Source: Nocardiopsis metallicus
GTDB lineage: Bacteria > Actinomycetota > Actinomycetes > Streptosporangiales > Streptosporangiaceae
Length of the DNA stretch: 64,000 bases
Assembly (NCBI RefSeq): GCF_014201115.1
Contig: NZ_JACHDO010000001.1
Location: forward strand, 3,844,001-3,908,000
Direction of reading: 5' to 3'
Of the stretch, positions 7,525-14,642 are shown piece after piece (position 1 is the stretch's first letter; each line of letters opens with the position of its first letter). The notes beneath the pieces were generated by a model, which saw nothing but the letters and a program-made list of their open reading frames with translations, did not search any database and had not been told where the DNA came from. The position numbers and the translations under genes were made by a program.

Positions 7525-8334
7525 ATGGCACCCGCCACCTACACCTACGAGCAGCGCGCCCGTATCCTCACCGACCCCGGCCGGTATGTGTCCACCGCCG
7601 ATGCCCGCACCCTGACCGGGCACACCCAGCCCACACTCGCCCGGCTGGTCGACGAAGGAAAGCTCATCGCACGCCGCGTGGGCCGCAAGTCCCTCACCTT
7701 CCAGACCGCGCCCCTCCTCGGCTACTGCCGCAAGCAGCACCCGGTCCTGACCCTGTTCGACCTGCTGGCCACCACCACGGGCGAACCGGTCACAGAGGAG
7801 GAGCTGGCCTCCGAACTCGACCGGGCCAGCTCCGGGACCTGGTGGACCCTGGCCCGCCGCGACCACGCACCTCCGGACTGGACGAGCTGGCAGCACTGGT
7901 ACCGAGGCGACACTCTCCACGCCCGAACCATGTTGTTCGAGCAGCGTCCCGGGTGGGGGCAGCTGATCAAGGAACACCGCGCCCGCGGCCTCACTCGCCG
8001 CACCTTGTGGCTACCCGCCCAACCGTTGGGCCGGGCCAGGCAGTACTGCCTGGCCCGCTACCAGCACGTGACCGCTGCTGGAGGCACGGTGGATGTCCTT
8101 CCCGTCTGGAAGCTCCACCACCTGGAGCACCAGCAGATGGTTCCCGACCTCGAAGTCACATCCGGCGCTGTCTATTTGCGCCGCTACACCCGGGTGGGCT
8201 CACGCAACGGAGCCCTGCGGATCACCGGTACCGAGCTGGTCACCGCGACCACCGCGTTCCTGGGATGGGCGGCCCGCCAGCACTCCACCCCGCTGGCCGA
8301 CTTCGCCCGCTGGCGCAACCAGGGGGCCGCGTGA
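7525..8334 (+). CDS. HTH protein with a possible DUF6879-like C-terminal domain
   Basis: The product is 269 aa from the ATG at 7525. A TTG at 7504 in the same frame is less likely. Residues about 20-60 resemble an excisionase/MerR-type HTH ('VSTADARTLTGHTQPTLARL' then 'VDEGKLIARRVGRKSLTF'). The C-terminal half has an Arg- and Trp-rich layout ('RTLWLPAQPLGRARQYCLARY', 'VTAAGGTVDVLPVW') that loosely resembles DUF6879. That second assignment is weak. Its stop overlaps the GTG of the NB-ARC-like gene (GTGA), so the two are coupled and probably act together. No catalytic motif is seen. Confidence 0.6.
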   Translation: MAPATYTYEQRARILTDPGRYVSTADARTLTGHTQPTLARLVDEGKLIARRVGRKSLTFQTAPLLGYCRKQHPVLTLFDLLATTTGEPVTEEELASELDRASSGTWWTLARRDHAPPDWTSWQHWYRGDTLHARTMLFEQRPGWGQLIKEHRARGLTRRTLWLPAQPLGRARQYCLARYQHVTAAGGTVDVLPVWKLHHLEHQQMVPDLEVTSGAVYLRRYTRVGSRNGALRITGTELVTATTAFLGWAARQHSTPLADFARWRNQGAA

Positions 8335-9011
8335 AGGGCCCCCGCCACCCCGACGACGCTTCAAGGCCAGCGCTCCCCTTCACGCCTTTCACGGCACAGG
8401 TGGAGAACGTCGATGGCGGCAAGATCGTCCAGGCCTACGAGGCCGGGAACATCACCGTGGTCAACACCTATGCGCGGCCCCGCCCGATCCAGATTCCCGC
8501 AATGTCCGCTCCCCCGCCGTACTCGGGGCTGGGCTTGGACACCCTCCTGCGGGAAGCACCCGTCGACCAGACCCGGGTCATCGTCCTGCACGGCCCACCC
8601 GGGGCAGGCAAAACCCGGATCGCCGCGCACCTGCTCCACCAACACCTCGACCGCTACACCGAGGGCATCCTGTTCGCCGACCTTCAGGGGTCGAACCCTG
8701 AAGGGCCCACCGACCCTAACGAGGTCCTCGACCGCTTCCTGCGCGCGATCCACGTCGGTGCGGACGCCATTCCCGCGGACTTCAGTGCCCGAGCTGCTGC
8801 CTGGCGTTCCTATACCTACGGGCGCGAGGTCGCGGTGCTGGCCGACGACGCCGTGTCCGCCGCGCAGGTGCACGCCCTCACCCCGGGCCGGGGCCCGTCC
8901 GTGGTGATCGTGACAGCGCGCACCCCTTTGCTGTCGCTGCGGCTGGACGGGGCCGACCACATCGAGGTTCATCATCCCCACACCCGACCGGGTCCGGGCA
9001 CGGCCTCGTGA
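8331..9011 (+). CDS. Truncated NB-ARC/STAND ATPase
   Basis: The product is 226 aa from the GTG that overlaps the previous stop. The N-terminus has the 'GGKIVQAYEAGNITVVNTY' pattern often found ahead of NB-ARC domains. Walker A is 'VLHGPPGAGKTRIAAHLL' (about residue 85). A Walker-B-like 'VAVLADDAVSAAQVHAL' and the 'VVIVTARTPLLSLRLDGA' block follow. A normal STAND protein continues for several hundred residues (winged helix and TPR sensor). This one stops at once after the nucleotide-binding core with an unrelated-looking His/Pro tail. It is either a remnant or a minimal NTPase switch that works with its coupled HTH partner. Confidence 0.7.
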   Translation: MKGPRHPDDASRPALPFTPFTAQVENVDGGKIVQAYEAGNITVVNTYARPRPIQIPAMSAPPPYSGLGLDTLLREAPVDQTRVIVLHGPPGAGKTRIAAHLLHQHLDRYTEGILFADLQGSNPEGPTDPNEVLDRFLRAIHVGADAIPADFSARAAAWRSYTYGREVAVLADDAVSAAQVHALTPGRGPSVVIVTARTPLLSLRLDGADHIEVHHPHTRPGPGTAS

Positions 9012-9321
9012 CCTCATCACCCCCACAGCCCAGGGCCGGTGCCCAGATCTCGAAGGCAACGTAGCGAAAACGGGCTCCTACCAGTCGCTCCTGCATTCTC
9101 CCCGTGCAGAAACGCAGCGCCCCGACCCCGGTATCACCACGGCACGTGATCATGAGCGAGGTGTCCAACGCGGTCTGACCTGTGCGAGTGCGGCACCTAC
9201 CTCCGAACCCCACCAAGGCCTGGCTTTTATTCTCGGGCGTGAATATCTTCAGCAATCTTGACCACCACCTCCGAAATCTCTACCGTGAATTCCGGATTAT
9301 GCTGGAAGGAAAGGCTATTTC
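9012..9321. other. Intergenic 310 bp, likely promoter of the 9322-10898 run
   Basis: No continuation of the NB-ARC protein could be found here in the other plus-strand frames, so the truncation is not explained by a simple frameshift. The base composition near 9220-9320 is AT-richer than the surroundings, which fits a promoter for the gene at 9322. No specific box is assigned. Confidence 0.4.
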
Positions 9322-9516
9322 GTGGCACTTCAGAAGCTTTCTGGCGACTGCAACCGAAACGACTGCCCCGGTGTCTACACGAGCGGCGACGGATCCGTCA
9401 TCGTGCAGGGCCCCCTACTGACCACCACCGAAGGGCTGACCTTCTCCGAAGGCGAGGTCGCTGTGCGCATCCCCGCCCACCTGATCGAGGAGGCCGCCCG
9501 TGCGCTTGGAAGGTGA
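9322..9516 (+). CDS. Small acidic protein of the DUF6879-XRE gene set
   Basis: The product is 64 aa from a GTG with a GGAAAGG site upstream. It has two cysteines ('GDCNRNDCPGVYTSGDGSVI'), a central 'IVQGPLLTTTEGLTFSEGE' and an 'IPAHLIEEAARALG' helix. Small proteins of this pattern recur in actinomycetes next to DUF6879 and XRE/DUF5753 genes, as here. Their biochemical role is unknown. Its stop overlaps the next GTG start. Confidence 0.65.
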   Translation: MALQKLSGDCNRNDCPGVYTSGDGSVIVQGPLLTTTEGLTFSEGEVAVRIPAHLIEEAARALGR

Positions 9517-10036
9517 GGCCTGGCAGGAGTTCTTCCACTCCTTCCAACGGGAGGCGTTCCGGCTCGAAACCCTGCCCGGCTACACCGTGCCCGAGGAAGA
9601 GGACGAGCTACGCCAGTTCCTGGCCGGGGTGACCCGCCCGCCCCAGGAGCTGCACACCGACACCTACCTGATCAAGGTCCGCGAACACATCGAGGCCGGC
9701 CGCAGGATGCGCCGGGTGCACACCCTCACCAGTCCGCTCAACGACCACCTGAGGTTCCAGTTCGAGTGGGGCTATGCCTTCAGTGCCGCGGCGGGCGAGG
9801 AGGTCCACATCCTCGACTTCGCCACCACCCCTGACCCCGGGCTGCCCCAACAGGATTTCTGGCTCTTCGACGACGAGCACGTGGTGCTGATGCACTACGC
9901 TGCCGACGGCACCCAGACCGGCCGGGAACTCCTGGAGAACGCAGACCCTGCCCCCTACGTCCGGTACAAGGACCTGGCCCTGGAACACGCCGTCCCTTTC
10001 CCCGAGTACTACAAGGCCGCACCGCTTGACCCTTGA
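9500..10036 (+). CDS. DUF6879 family protein
   Basis: The product is 178 aa, closely matching the DUF6879 pattern. The features are 'FQREAFRLETLPGYTVPEE' near the start, a central 'HTLTSPLNDHLRFQFEWGY' and the C-terminal 'DFWLFDDEHVVLMHYAADG' followed by 'AVPFPEYY'. The family is widespread in actinomycetes beside XRE/DUF5753 regulators and has no assigned activity. The start GTG overlaps the small gene before it, and the end overlaps the TTG of the XRE gene by 11 bp, so the three form one transcription unit. Confidence 0.85.
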   Translation: MRLEGEAWQEFFHSFQREAFRLETLPGYTVPEEEDELRQFLAGVTRPPQELHTDTYLIKVREHIEAGRRMRRVHTLTSPLNDHLRFQFEWGYAFSAAAGEEVHILDFATTPDPGLPQQDFWLFDDEHVVLMHYAADGTQTGRELLENADPAPYVRYKDLALEHAVPFPEYYKAAPLDP

Positions 10037-10898
10037 GCCCGAACACGCCGACCGGCAGCGCGGCGAACTGGCCGACGCACTGCGTCGCCTGCGCCGCGCT
10101 GCCGGTCTGACCGGTGCCAGCCTGGCCGCTCGTACCGGGATGAGCCAGGCCAAGGTCAGCAAGATCGAGAACAACCGCATCCGCCCCTCCGTGGTGGATG
10201 TCGAGCGCATCCTCACCGCACTCGGGGTCTCCACCACCGGCGAGGACGGTACCCGCCTACTCGAGTTGGCCCGGGTCGCCAACTCCGACTACCAGGGGTT
10301 CCGCACGGCCCTGCAGCGAGGGCTGGGCGAACTCCAGCGGGACCTGTCCGCGATCGAGAGCGCCGCCTCCACAGTGCGTTTCTTCCTACCGTGCATGATC
10401 ACCGGGCTGCTCCAGACCCCCGAATACGCACGCCAGACTCTGACGCACCCGCTGGTGAACCGCGGCGCAGAGTGGCAGTCAGCCCTGGCACGGCGTCTGG
10501 AGCGCCAGCAGATCCTCTACCGCCCCGGAAAACAGTTCGTGTTCGTGCTGACCGAGGCCGCGTTGCGCTGGCCGCTGTGTCCGCCCGCGGTCATGGCCCT
10601 GCAGATGGACCGGATCGCCTCCCTCAGCGAACTCGCGGGGGTCGATATCCGCATCGTTCCGGCCCACCCTGCGGTGCCCAGCGGCCCGCTCAACGGCTTC
10701 ACACTCTACGACGACCGTCTGGTCACCGTGGAGGTGTTCACCGGGGAACTCGCCCTGCGCGATCCCAAGGACATCTCCTACAGCCGTGAGATCTTCGACT
10801 TCTTCCACGAGCACGCCCTTTCAGGCGAAAAGTGCCGCTCTTTCCTCGGTGAACTCGCCCGAGAGTTCCGTTCCAGAGCACAAGCGGACATTCCGTAG
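10026..10898 (+). CDS. XRE-family regulator with DUF5753 domain, next to the lanthipeptide genes
   Basis: The product is 290 aa from a TTG at 10026. The next in-frame ATG falls inside the HTH, so the TTG is preferred. The HTH spans residues about 12-65 ('LRRAAGLTGASLAARTGMSQ', 'AKVSKIENNRIRPSVVDVER'). It is followed by a DUF5753 domain with 'FFLPCMITGLLQTPEYARQT' and 'FVLTEAALRWPLCPP'. It lies directly upstream of the FxLD lanthipeptide cluster in the same direction. Regulators of this type are common neighbours of such clusters, so control of the precursor promoter is plausible but inferred. A 14-bp palindrome (GCGAATTTATTCGC, 10900-10913) just after its stop is a candidate operator or hairpin. 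Confidence 0.88.
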   Translation: MTLEPEHADRQRGELADALRRLRRAAGLTGASLAARTGMSQAKVSKIENNRIRPSVVDVERILTALGVSTTGEDGTRLLELARVANSDYQGFRTALQRGLGELQRDLSAIESAASTVRFFLPCMITGLLQTPEYARQTLTHPLVNRGAEWQSALARRLERQQILYRPGKQFVFVLTEAALRWPLCPPAVMALQMDRIASLSELAGVDIRIVPAHPAVPSGPLNGFTLYDDRLVTVEVFTGELALRDPKDISYSREIFDFFHEHALSGEKCRSFLGELAREFRSRAQADIP

Positions 10899-10992
10899 GG
10901 CGAATTTATTCGCACCCGAGAAAGCCCTTCAGCTGGCCCACCAGGGTCCCTAGTGTTTCCCGTGCACCCACCCCCTTATGGCAAAGGAGCCC
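10899..10992 (+). promoter_or_regulatory. Leader region of the lanthipeptide precursor
   Basis: This stretch has the palindrome GCGAATTTATTCGC (10900-10913) and a possible -10-like TAGTGT near 10951. An AAGGAG ribosome site (10984-10989) lies 3 nt before the ATG at 10993. The spacing is short, and an in-frame ATG at 10978 (adding MAKEP) is an alternative start. Confidence 0.45.
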
Positions 10993-11154
10993 ATGTTGCA
11001 GGCTGCACCGGAAACCCGGCAGGAGACCTCCTCCCCCTTCACCCTGGACATCCGCCTGATCGAGAACAGCGACACCACACCGCTGATCAACCTCACCGAC
11101 GACGGGTGCGGATCCAGCTGCCCCAGCGCCTGCACCACCAGCACGGCGGACTGA
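10993..11154 (+). CDS. lanA: FxLD-family class I lanthipeptide precursor
   Basis: The product is 53 aa and was missed by length-filtered ORF calling. The leader carries the family signature 'FTLDIRLIEN' (FxLDxR) at residues 16-25. A core-like C-terminus 'DDGCGSSCPSACTTSTAD' follows, with three Cys and several Ser/Thr, suited to lanthionine formation by the LanB and LanC encoded directly downstream. An Asp-Gly pair immediately precedes the first Cys. The cluster methyltransferase belongs to the protein-isoaspartate type, so this Asp is a natural candidate for modification (inference). Leader-core cleavage site and peptide activity cannot be read from sequence. No cluster protease or transporter is evident. 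Confidence 0.88.
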   Translation: MLQAAPETRQETSSPFTLDIRLIENSDTTPLINLTDDGCGSSCPSACTTSTAD

Positions 11155-11169
11155 CCGGACTCTGTTGTT

Positions 11170-11200
11170 GGCGGGCGGGCCTGGTCACGGCCTGCCCGCC
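11170..11200 (+). terminator. Hairpin between precursor and lanB (attenuator-like)
   Basis: A 12-bp stem (11170-11181 with 11189-11200) contains one G-U wobble and has a 7-nt loop. It sits 15 bp after the precursor stop and ahead of the lanB ribosome site (GGAGGAAAG, 11204-11212). Such hairpins let precursor mRNA accumulate over enzyme mRNA in many lanthipeptide operons. Confidence 0.65.
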
Positions 11201-11220
11201 ATCGGAGGAAAGCGGAAATC

Positions 11221-13392
11221 ATGACTGCGATGACACCGGGCTGGCAGGTGATCGGCCAACCTCACGTGCGCACGTGCGCTCTCCGCCTCGCCACCCCCGG
11301 CGCCCCGGACCTGACAGGCACGGATACCGCCACCTGGAGGCATTGGGCTCGCCAGGTGTGGGCCGAGCCCGCGGTGGCCGAAGCGATCACGCACGCCTCC
11401 CCCGCCCTGGCTGCAGGCGTCGCATCGCTGTGCTCCCAAGAACCAGCAGACGTGTCGGTCAAGCGCGCCCGCAAGACCACGGCGGCCCTGCTGCGGTACC
11501 TCCTGCGTATCCGCCACCGGGCCACACCCTTCGGACTCTTCGCCGGGGTAGCGCCGGCCGAGTTCACCGAGTCGGCCTCCGCCGAGTTCGGAACCAATCA
11601 TCAGCGCCTCGCCCGCGTCAACGGAGCCTGGATGGCCCAGGTCCTTGGGAAGCTGGTATCGCTGCCCCAGGTGCGCGAACGCCTCCATCTGGCAGCGAAC
11701 AACACCGTCACCGAGCAGGACGGTGCGTTCACCGTGGCACAGTTCGCCCGTTCGGGACCCGACACCGACCCGGGAGAGGTACGGATCGGCGCGACCCCTC
11801 CAGTCCGGCTCGTCCTGGACAAAGCCCGTACTCCGACCAGCTGGAATGCCCTGGTCCAAGCGCTCATCAGCAACCACCCCGGCGGATCACCCGACCAAGC
11901 CGAAGACATGCTCGCCCGTCTGCTGAGCCTGCGGGCCCTGCACCCCCACGTGTGCGCTCCCCTGACAGCCCAAGACCCGCTCCAACACCTGTTGAGTGCC
12001 CTCACCCGGCTGGGCGGCCACACCCTGCCCCAGGCCCGCCCCTGGGTCTCTCGACTCGAGCAGGTGCACTCCTTGATCCGCTCCCACAACCGAGGCGGAG
12101 CCGATCCGAACCTGCTGCGCAAAGCACAACAGGCCGTTGACGAGTTCTCACCGGGCCCTCCCTTGGGAGTGGACGTGCGCGTGGACGCCAGCATCACGCT
12201 CCCCTGCTCGGTGGCGCGCTCGGCCGAACAGGCCGCGCACCTACTCGGTGTGCTCTCACCCCACCCGGAAGGCCTTCCCGCCTGGCAGGGTTACCGGGAA
12301 CGCTTCACCGGCCGCTACGGGGACCGGCTCGTGCCCCTGGCCGAAATCCTCGACCCCCAAGGGCTGGGGCTGCCTCCCGCTCACAGCGCCCCCGTTCAGG
12401 CTGCGGGCGGGGAGCGGGTGGGGCTGCGCGAGCGGTGGTTGCTCAAACGAGCCCAGGCGGCGGCGTTGGAGGGTGAGCGAGAGGTCCTCGTGGACGAGCT
12501 CGTACGCGAGTTGGCCGCCTCCCGCGCGGTGCGCCCACCGGAGCACACCGAGCTGAACCTGCGTATCGAATCACCCTCGATCACAGCGTTGGAGAGCGGC
12601 CGCTTCCGTCTGGCGGTTCTGGGCGCCTCGCGTGCCATGGCCACCATGGTCGGGCGTTTCACCGCCCTGACCAGCACCACCTCCGGCTGGGCGAGCCTGC
12701 TCTCGCACAGCATGGGCGCTGTGCCGGTGCAGCTGTCCTTTCCGCCGGTACGAGCGGCGAGCGCCCATGTCGCCCACGCCCCGCAACTGGCAGAACACCT
12801 CCTGCACATCGGCGAATACCCGGGGAGCAGCAACGGCTCCTTGGCGGTGGAGGACCTTGCGGTCGGCGACGACGGCCGCGAACTGTTCCTGTGGTCCCAC
12901 ACCCTGGACGCCCGTGTCGAGCCGTTCGTGCCCCATGCGCTGAACCTGCGCTACGCCCCGCCCCTGGCCCGGTTCCTGGCCGAGCTTCCCCGGGCCAACA
13001 GGACCGTGCTCACCGGTTTCGACTGGGGCACCGCCTCCGTGCTGCCGTTCCTGCCCCGCCTGCGCTGGGGCAACCTCGTCCTCGCCGACGCCCGCTGGCG
13101 CATCACCGCCACCGAACTCCCCCCTCCCAGCGCGGCTTGGCCGCACTGGCACCAGGCCTGGAGCTCCTGGGCGCGGCAGCGTCGCCTTCCCGAGGCGGTT
13201 GAGCTGGGTGCGGGTGACCAAAGGCTCCGCCTGGACTTGTCCGAGCCCGGGTGCCTGTTCCTGTTGCGCACCCACCTGAACAAGGAAGACAGCGCCGTGC
13301 TCACCCAAGCCCCCTCCCCCACCACCTCGGGGTGGTGCCGCGGCCGGCCGGTCGAAGTGGTCCTGCAACTGCGCCGAGAAACGTCAGCATGA
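11221..13392 (+). CDS. lanB: Lantibiotic dehydratase, LanB glutamylation domain
   Basis: The product is 723 aa. In class I lanthipeptide synthesis this domain uses glutamyl-tRNA to glutamylate Ser/Thr of the precursor before elimination. Family features include 'KTTAALLRYLLRIRHRATPF', directly followed by 'GLFAGVAPAEF', the conserved block of the LanB N-terminal domain. A late 'LRYAPPLARFLAELPRANR' and 'FDWGTASVLPFLPRLRWGNL' region are also present. Full LanB proteins carry a C-terminal elimination (SpaB_C) domain. That part is missing here and is encoded separately at 14635, so this is a split dehydratase. The ATG has a good GGAGGAAAG site. The stop overlaps the lanC start (ATGA). Confidence 0.92.
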   Translation: MTAMTPGWQVIGQPHVRTCALRLATPGAPDLTGTDTATWRHWARQVWAEPAVAEAITHASPALAAGVASLCSQEPADVSVKRARKTTAALLRYLLRIRHRATPFGLFAGVAPAEFTESASAEFGTNHQRLARVNGAWMAQVLGKLVSLPQVRERLHLAANNTVTEQDGAFTVAQFARSGPDTDPGEVRIGATPPVRLVLDKARTPTSWNALVQALISNHPGGSPDQAEDMLARLLSLRALHPHVCAPLTAQDPLQHLLSALTRLGGHTLPQARPWVSRLEQVHSLIRSHNRGGADPNLLRKAQQAVDEFSPGPPLGVDVRVDASITLPCSVARSAEQAAHLLGVLSPHPEGLPAWQGYRERFTGRYGDRLVPLAEILDPQGLGLPPAHSAPVQAAGGERVGLRERWLLKRAQAAALEGEREVLVDELVRELAASRAVRPPEHTELNLRIESPSITALESGRFRLAVLGASRAMATMVGRFTALTSTTSGWASLLSHSMGAVPVQLSFPPVRAASAHVAHAPQLAEHLLHIGEYPGSSNGSLAVEDLAVGDDGRELFLWSHTLDARVEPFVPHALNLRYAPPLARFLAELPRANRTVLTGFDWGTASVLPFLPRLRWGNLVLADARWRITATELPPPSAAWPHWHQAWSSWARQRRLPEAVELGAGDQRLRLDLSEPGCLFLLRTHLNKEDSAVLTQAPSPTTSGWCRGRPVEVVLQLRRETSA

Positions 13393-14642
13393 AAGCGGCG
13401 TGCACCACCAGCAGGGCGAGCGTGGTGGCCGCCCGGGTCGCCGACCTGCTCGCCACCCCCGAGCAGGCACGCGCCTGGGCCGGAGAGCGTTGGTGGCCCC
13501 AGTCCCTGGCCCAAGGCGCGGCCGGGGTCGCGCTGTTGCACATCGAACGCACCCGCACCGAAGATGGCCCGTGGTCAAGGGCTCAGGCGTGGTTGGAGTG
13601 CGCCGTGGCCCAAGGGGTGGACGCCTCCCCCGCGGCGCACCTGTTCTACGGGGCGCCCGCGCTCGCCTACGTCCTGCACCGGGCACAGAGTGTTCGCCCG
13701 GAGTTCGGGCCCCAGCTCGCCCGGCTCGACGTTGCCGTGGACCGGATCATCACCGCCCGCCTGGAGCACGCACAGGAACGCCTAGCGGCCGGGGTGCGTC
13801 CGGTGTTGGCGGAGTTCGACACCATCCGAGGCCTGACCGGGCTCGGCGCCCTGCTCCTGGCCCGCGACGAACACCACCCGCACCTGCCCGAGGTGGTCTC
13901 CTACCTGGCGGCCCTGACCGAACCCCTCACAGTGGATAGCGAGGAGGCACCAGGTTGGTGGGCCCGCGTTGGCCCCGGTGGAAAAGAGGATCCGCGCTTC
14001 CCGGCGGGGCACGCCAACACCGGCATGGCGCACGGCATCTGCGGACCGCTCGCGCTCCTCGCCCTGGCGCTGCAACGCGGTATCGCGGCCCAGGAGTGCG
14101 CCGAGGCGATGGGCCGCATTCTGGACTGGCTCGACACCTGGCAGCAGGGCGACGCAGACCAGGTCTGGTGGCCTTACTGGATCACCCGCGCCCAGCGCTC
14201 CGGGGCGGAGAAAGTGGTGGGCCCTCAGCGGCCGTCCTGGTGCTACGGAGCAGGCGGGGTCGCCCACGCCCAGCTACTCGCTGCCAGGGCATTGGGGGAC
14301 GCGGCCAGGGCAGAGCGGTGCCGGGCTGTGCTCCACCGGGTGTTCACCACCGCTGCGGTCTCGCCGGTGGTCAACGATGCCTCGCTGTGCCATGGATATG
14401 CGGGCTTGGCACTGCTGGCTCACACCACCGGCACAGGACGCCCGGAAGACCTGCTGGCCCCGGCAGTGGGCGGCGGCGACGCGCACACGCTCGCGACCGA
14501 GCTGATCTCCACCGGCGGCATCGGCCTCTTGGAAGGCGCGGCCGGAACCGCACTGGCCCTGCACACCCTGACCGGCCCTGCCCCTGAGGCCGGGTGGGCG
14601 GGGTTCTTGCTGTGCGCCCCCACAGGAGGCACTCGTGGTTGA
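13389..14642 (+). CDS. lanC: LanC-like lanthionine cyclase
   Basis: The product is 417 aa from the ATG overlapping the lanB stop. LanC adds precursor cysteines to dehydroalanine/dehydrobutyrine in a zinc-dependent way. The signature motifs are all present: 'GHANTGMAHGICGPLALL' (about residue 207), 'PSWCYGAGG' (zinc-ligand Cys about 285) and 'SLCHGYAGLALL' (Cys-His ligands about 334-335). A final 'GLLEGAAGTALAL' repeat of the alpha-toroid is also seen. No catalytic residue appears lost. The stop overlaps the GTG of the next gene by 8 bp, so the two are coupled. Confidence 0.93.
   Translation: MKAACTTSRASVVAARVADLLATPEQARAWAGERWWPQSLAQGAAGVALLHIERTRTEDGPWSRAQAWLECAVAQGVDASPAAHLFYGAPALAYVLHRAQSVRPEFGPQLARLDVAVDRIITARLEHAQERLAAGVRPVLAEFDTIRGLTGLGALLLARDEHHPHLPEVVSYLAALTEPLTVDSEEAPGWWARVGPGGKEDPRFPAGHANTGMAHGICGPLALLALALQRGIAAQECAEAMGRILDWLDTWQQGDADQVWWPYWITRAQRSGAEKVVGPQRPSWCYGAGGVAHAQLLAARALGDAARAERCRAVLHRVFTTAAVSPVVNDASLCHGYAGLALLAHTTGTGRPEDLLAPAVGGGDAHTLATELISTGGIGLLEGAAGTALALHTLTGPAPEAGWAGFLLCAPTGGTRG

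Noticed and set aside
11097..11151. Thiopeptide or sactipeptide precursor
   Set aside because: The FxLD leader motif and the adjacent LanB, LanC and FxLD-type methyltransferase favour a lanthipeptide. No radical-SAM or YcaO gene is nearby.
10953..12140. 395-codon plus-strand frame over the precursor and the start of lanB
   Set aside because: It is out of frame with the FxLD precursor and LanB, both of which carry family motifs, and it has no domain of its own.
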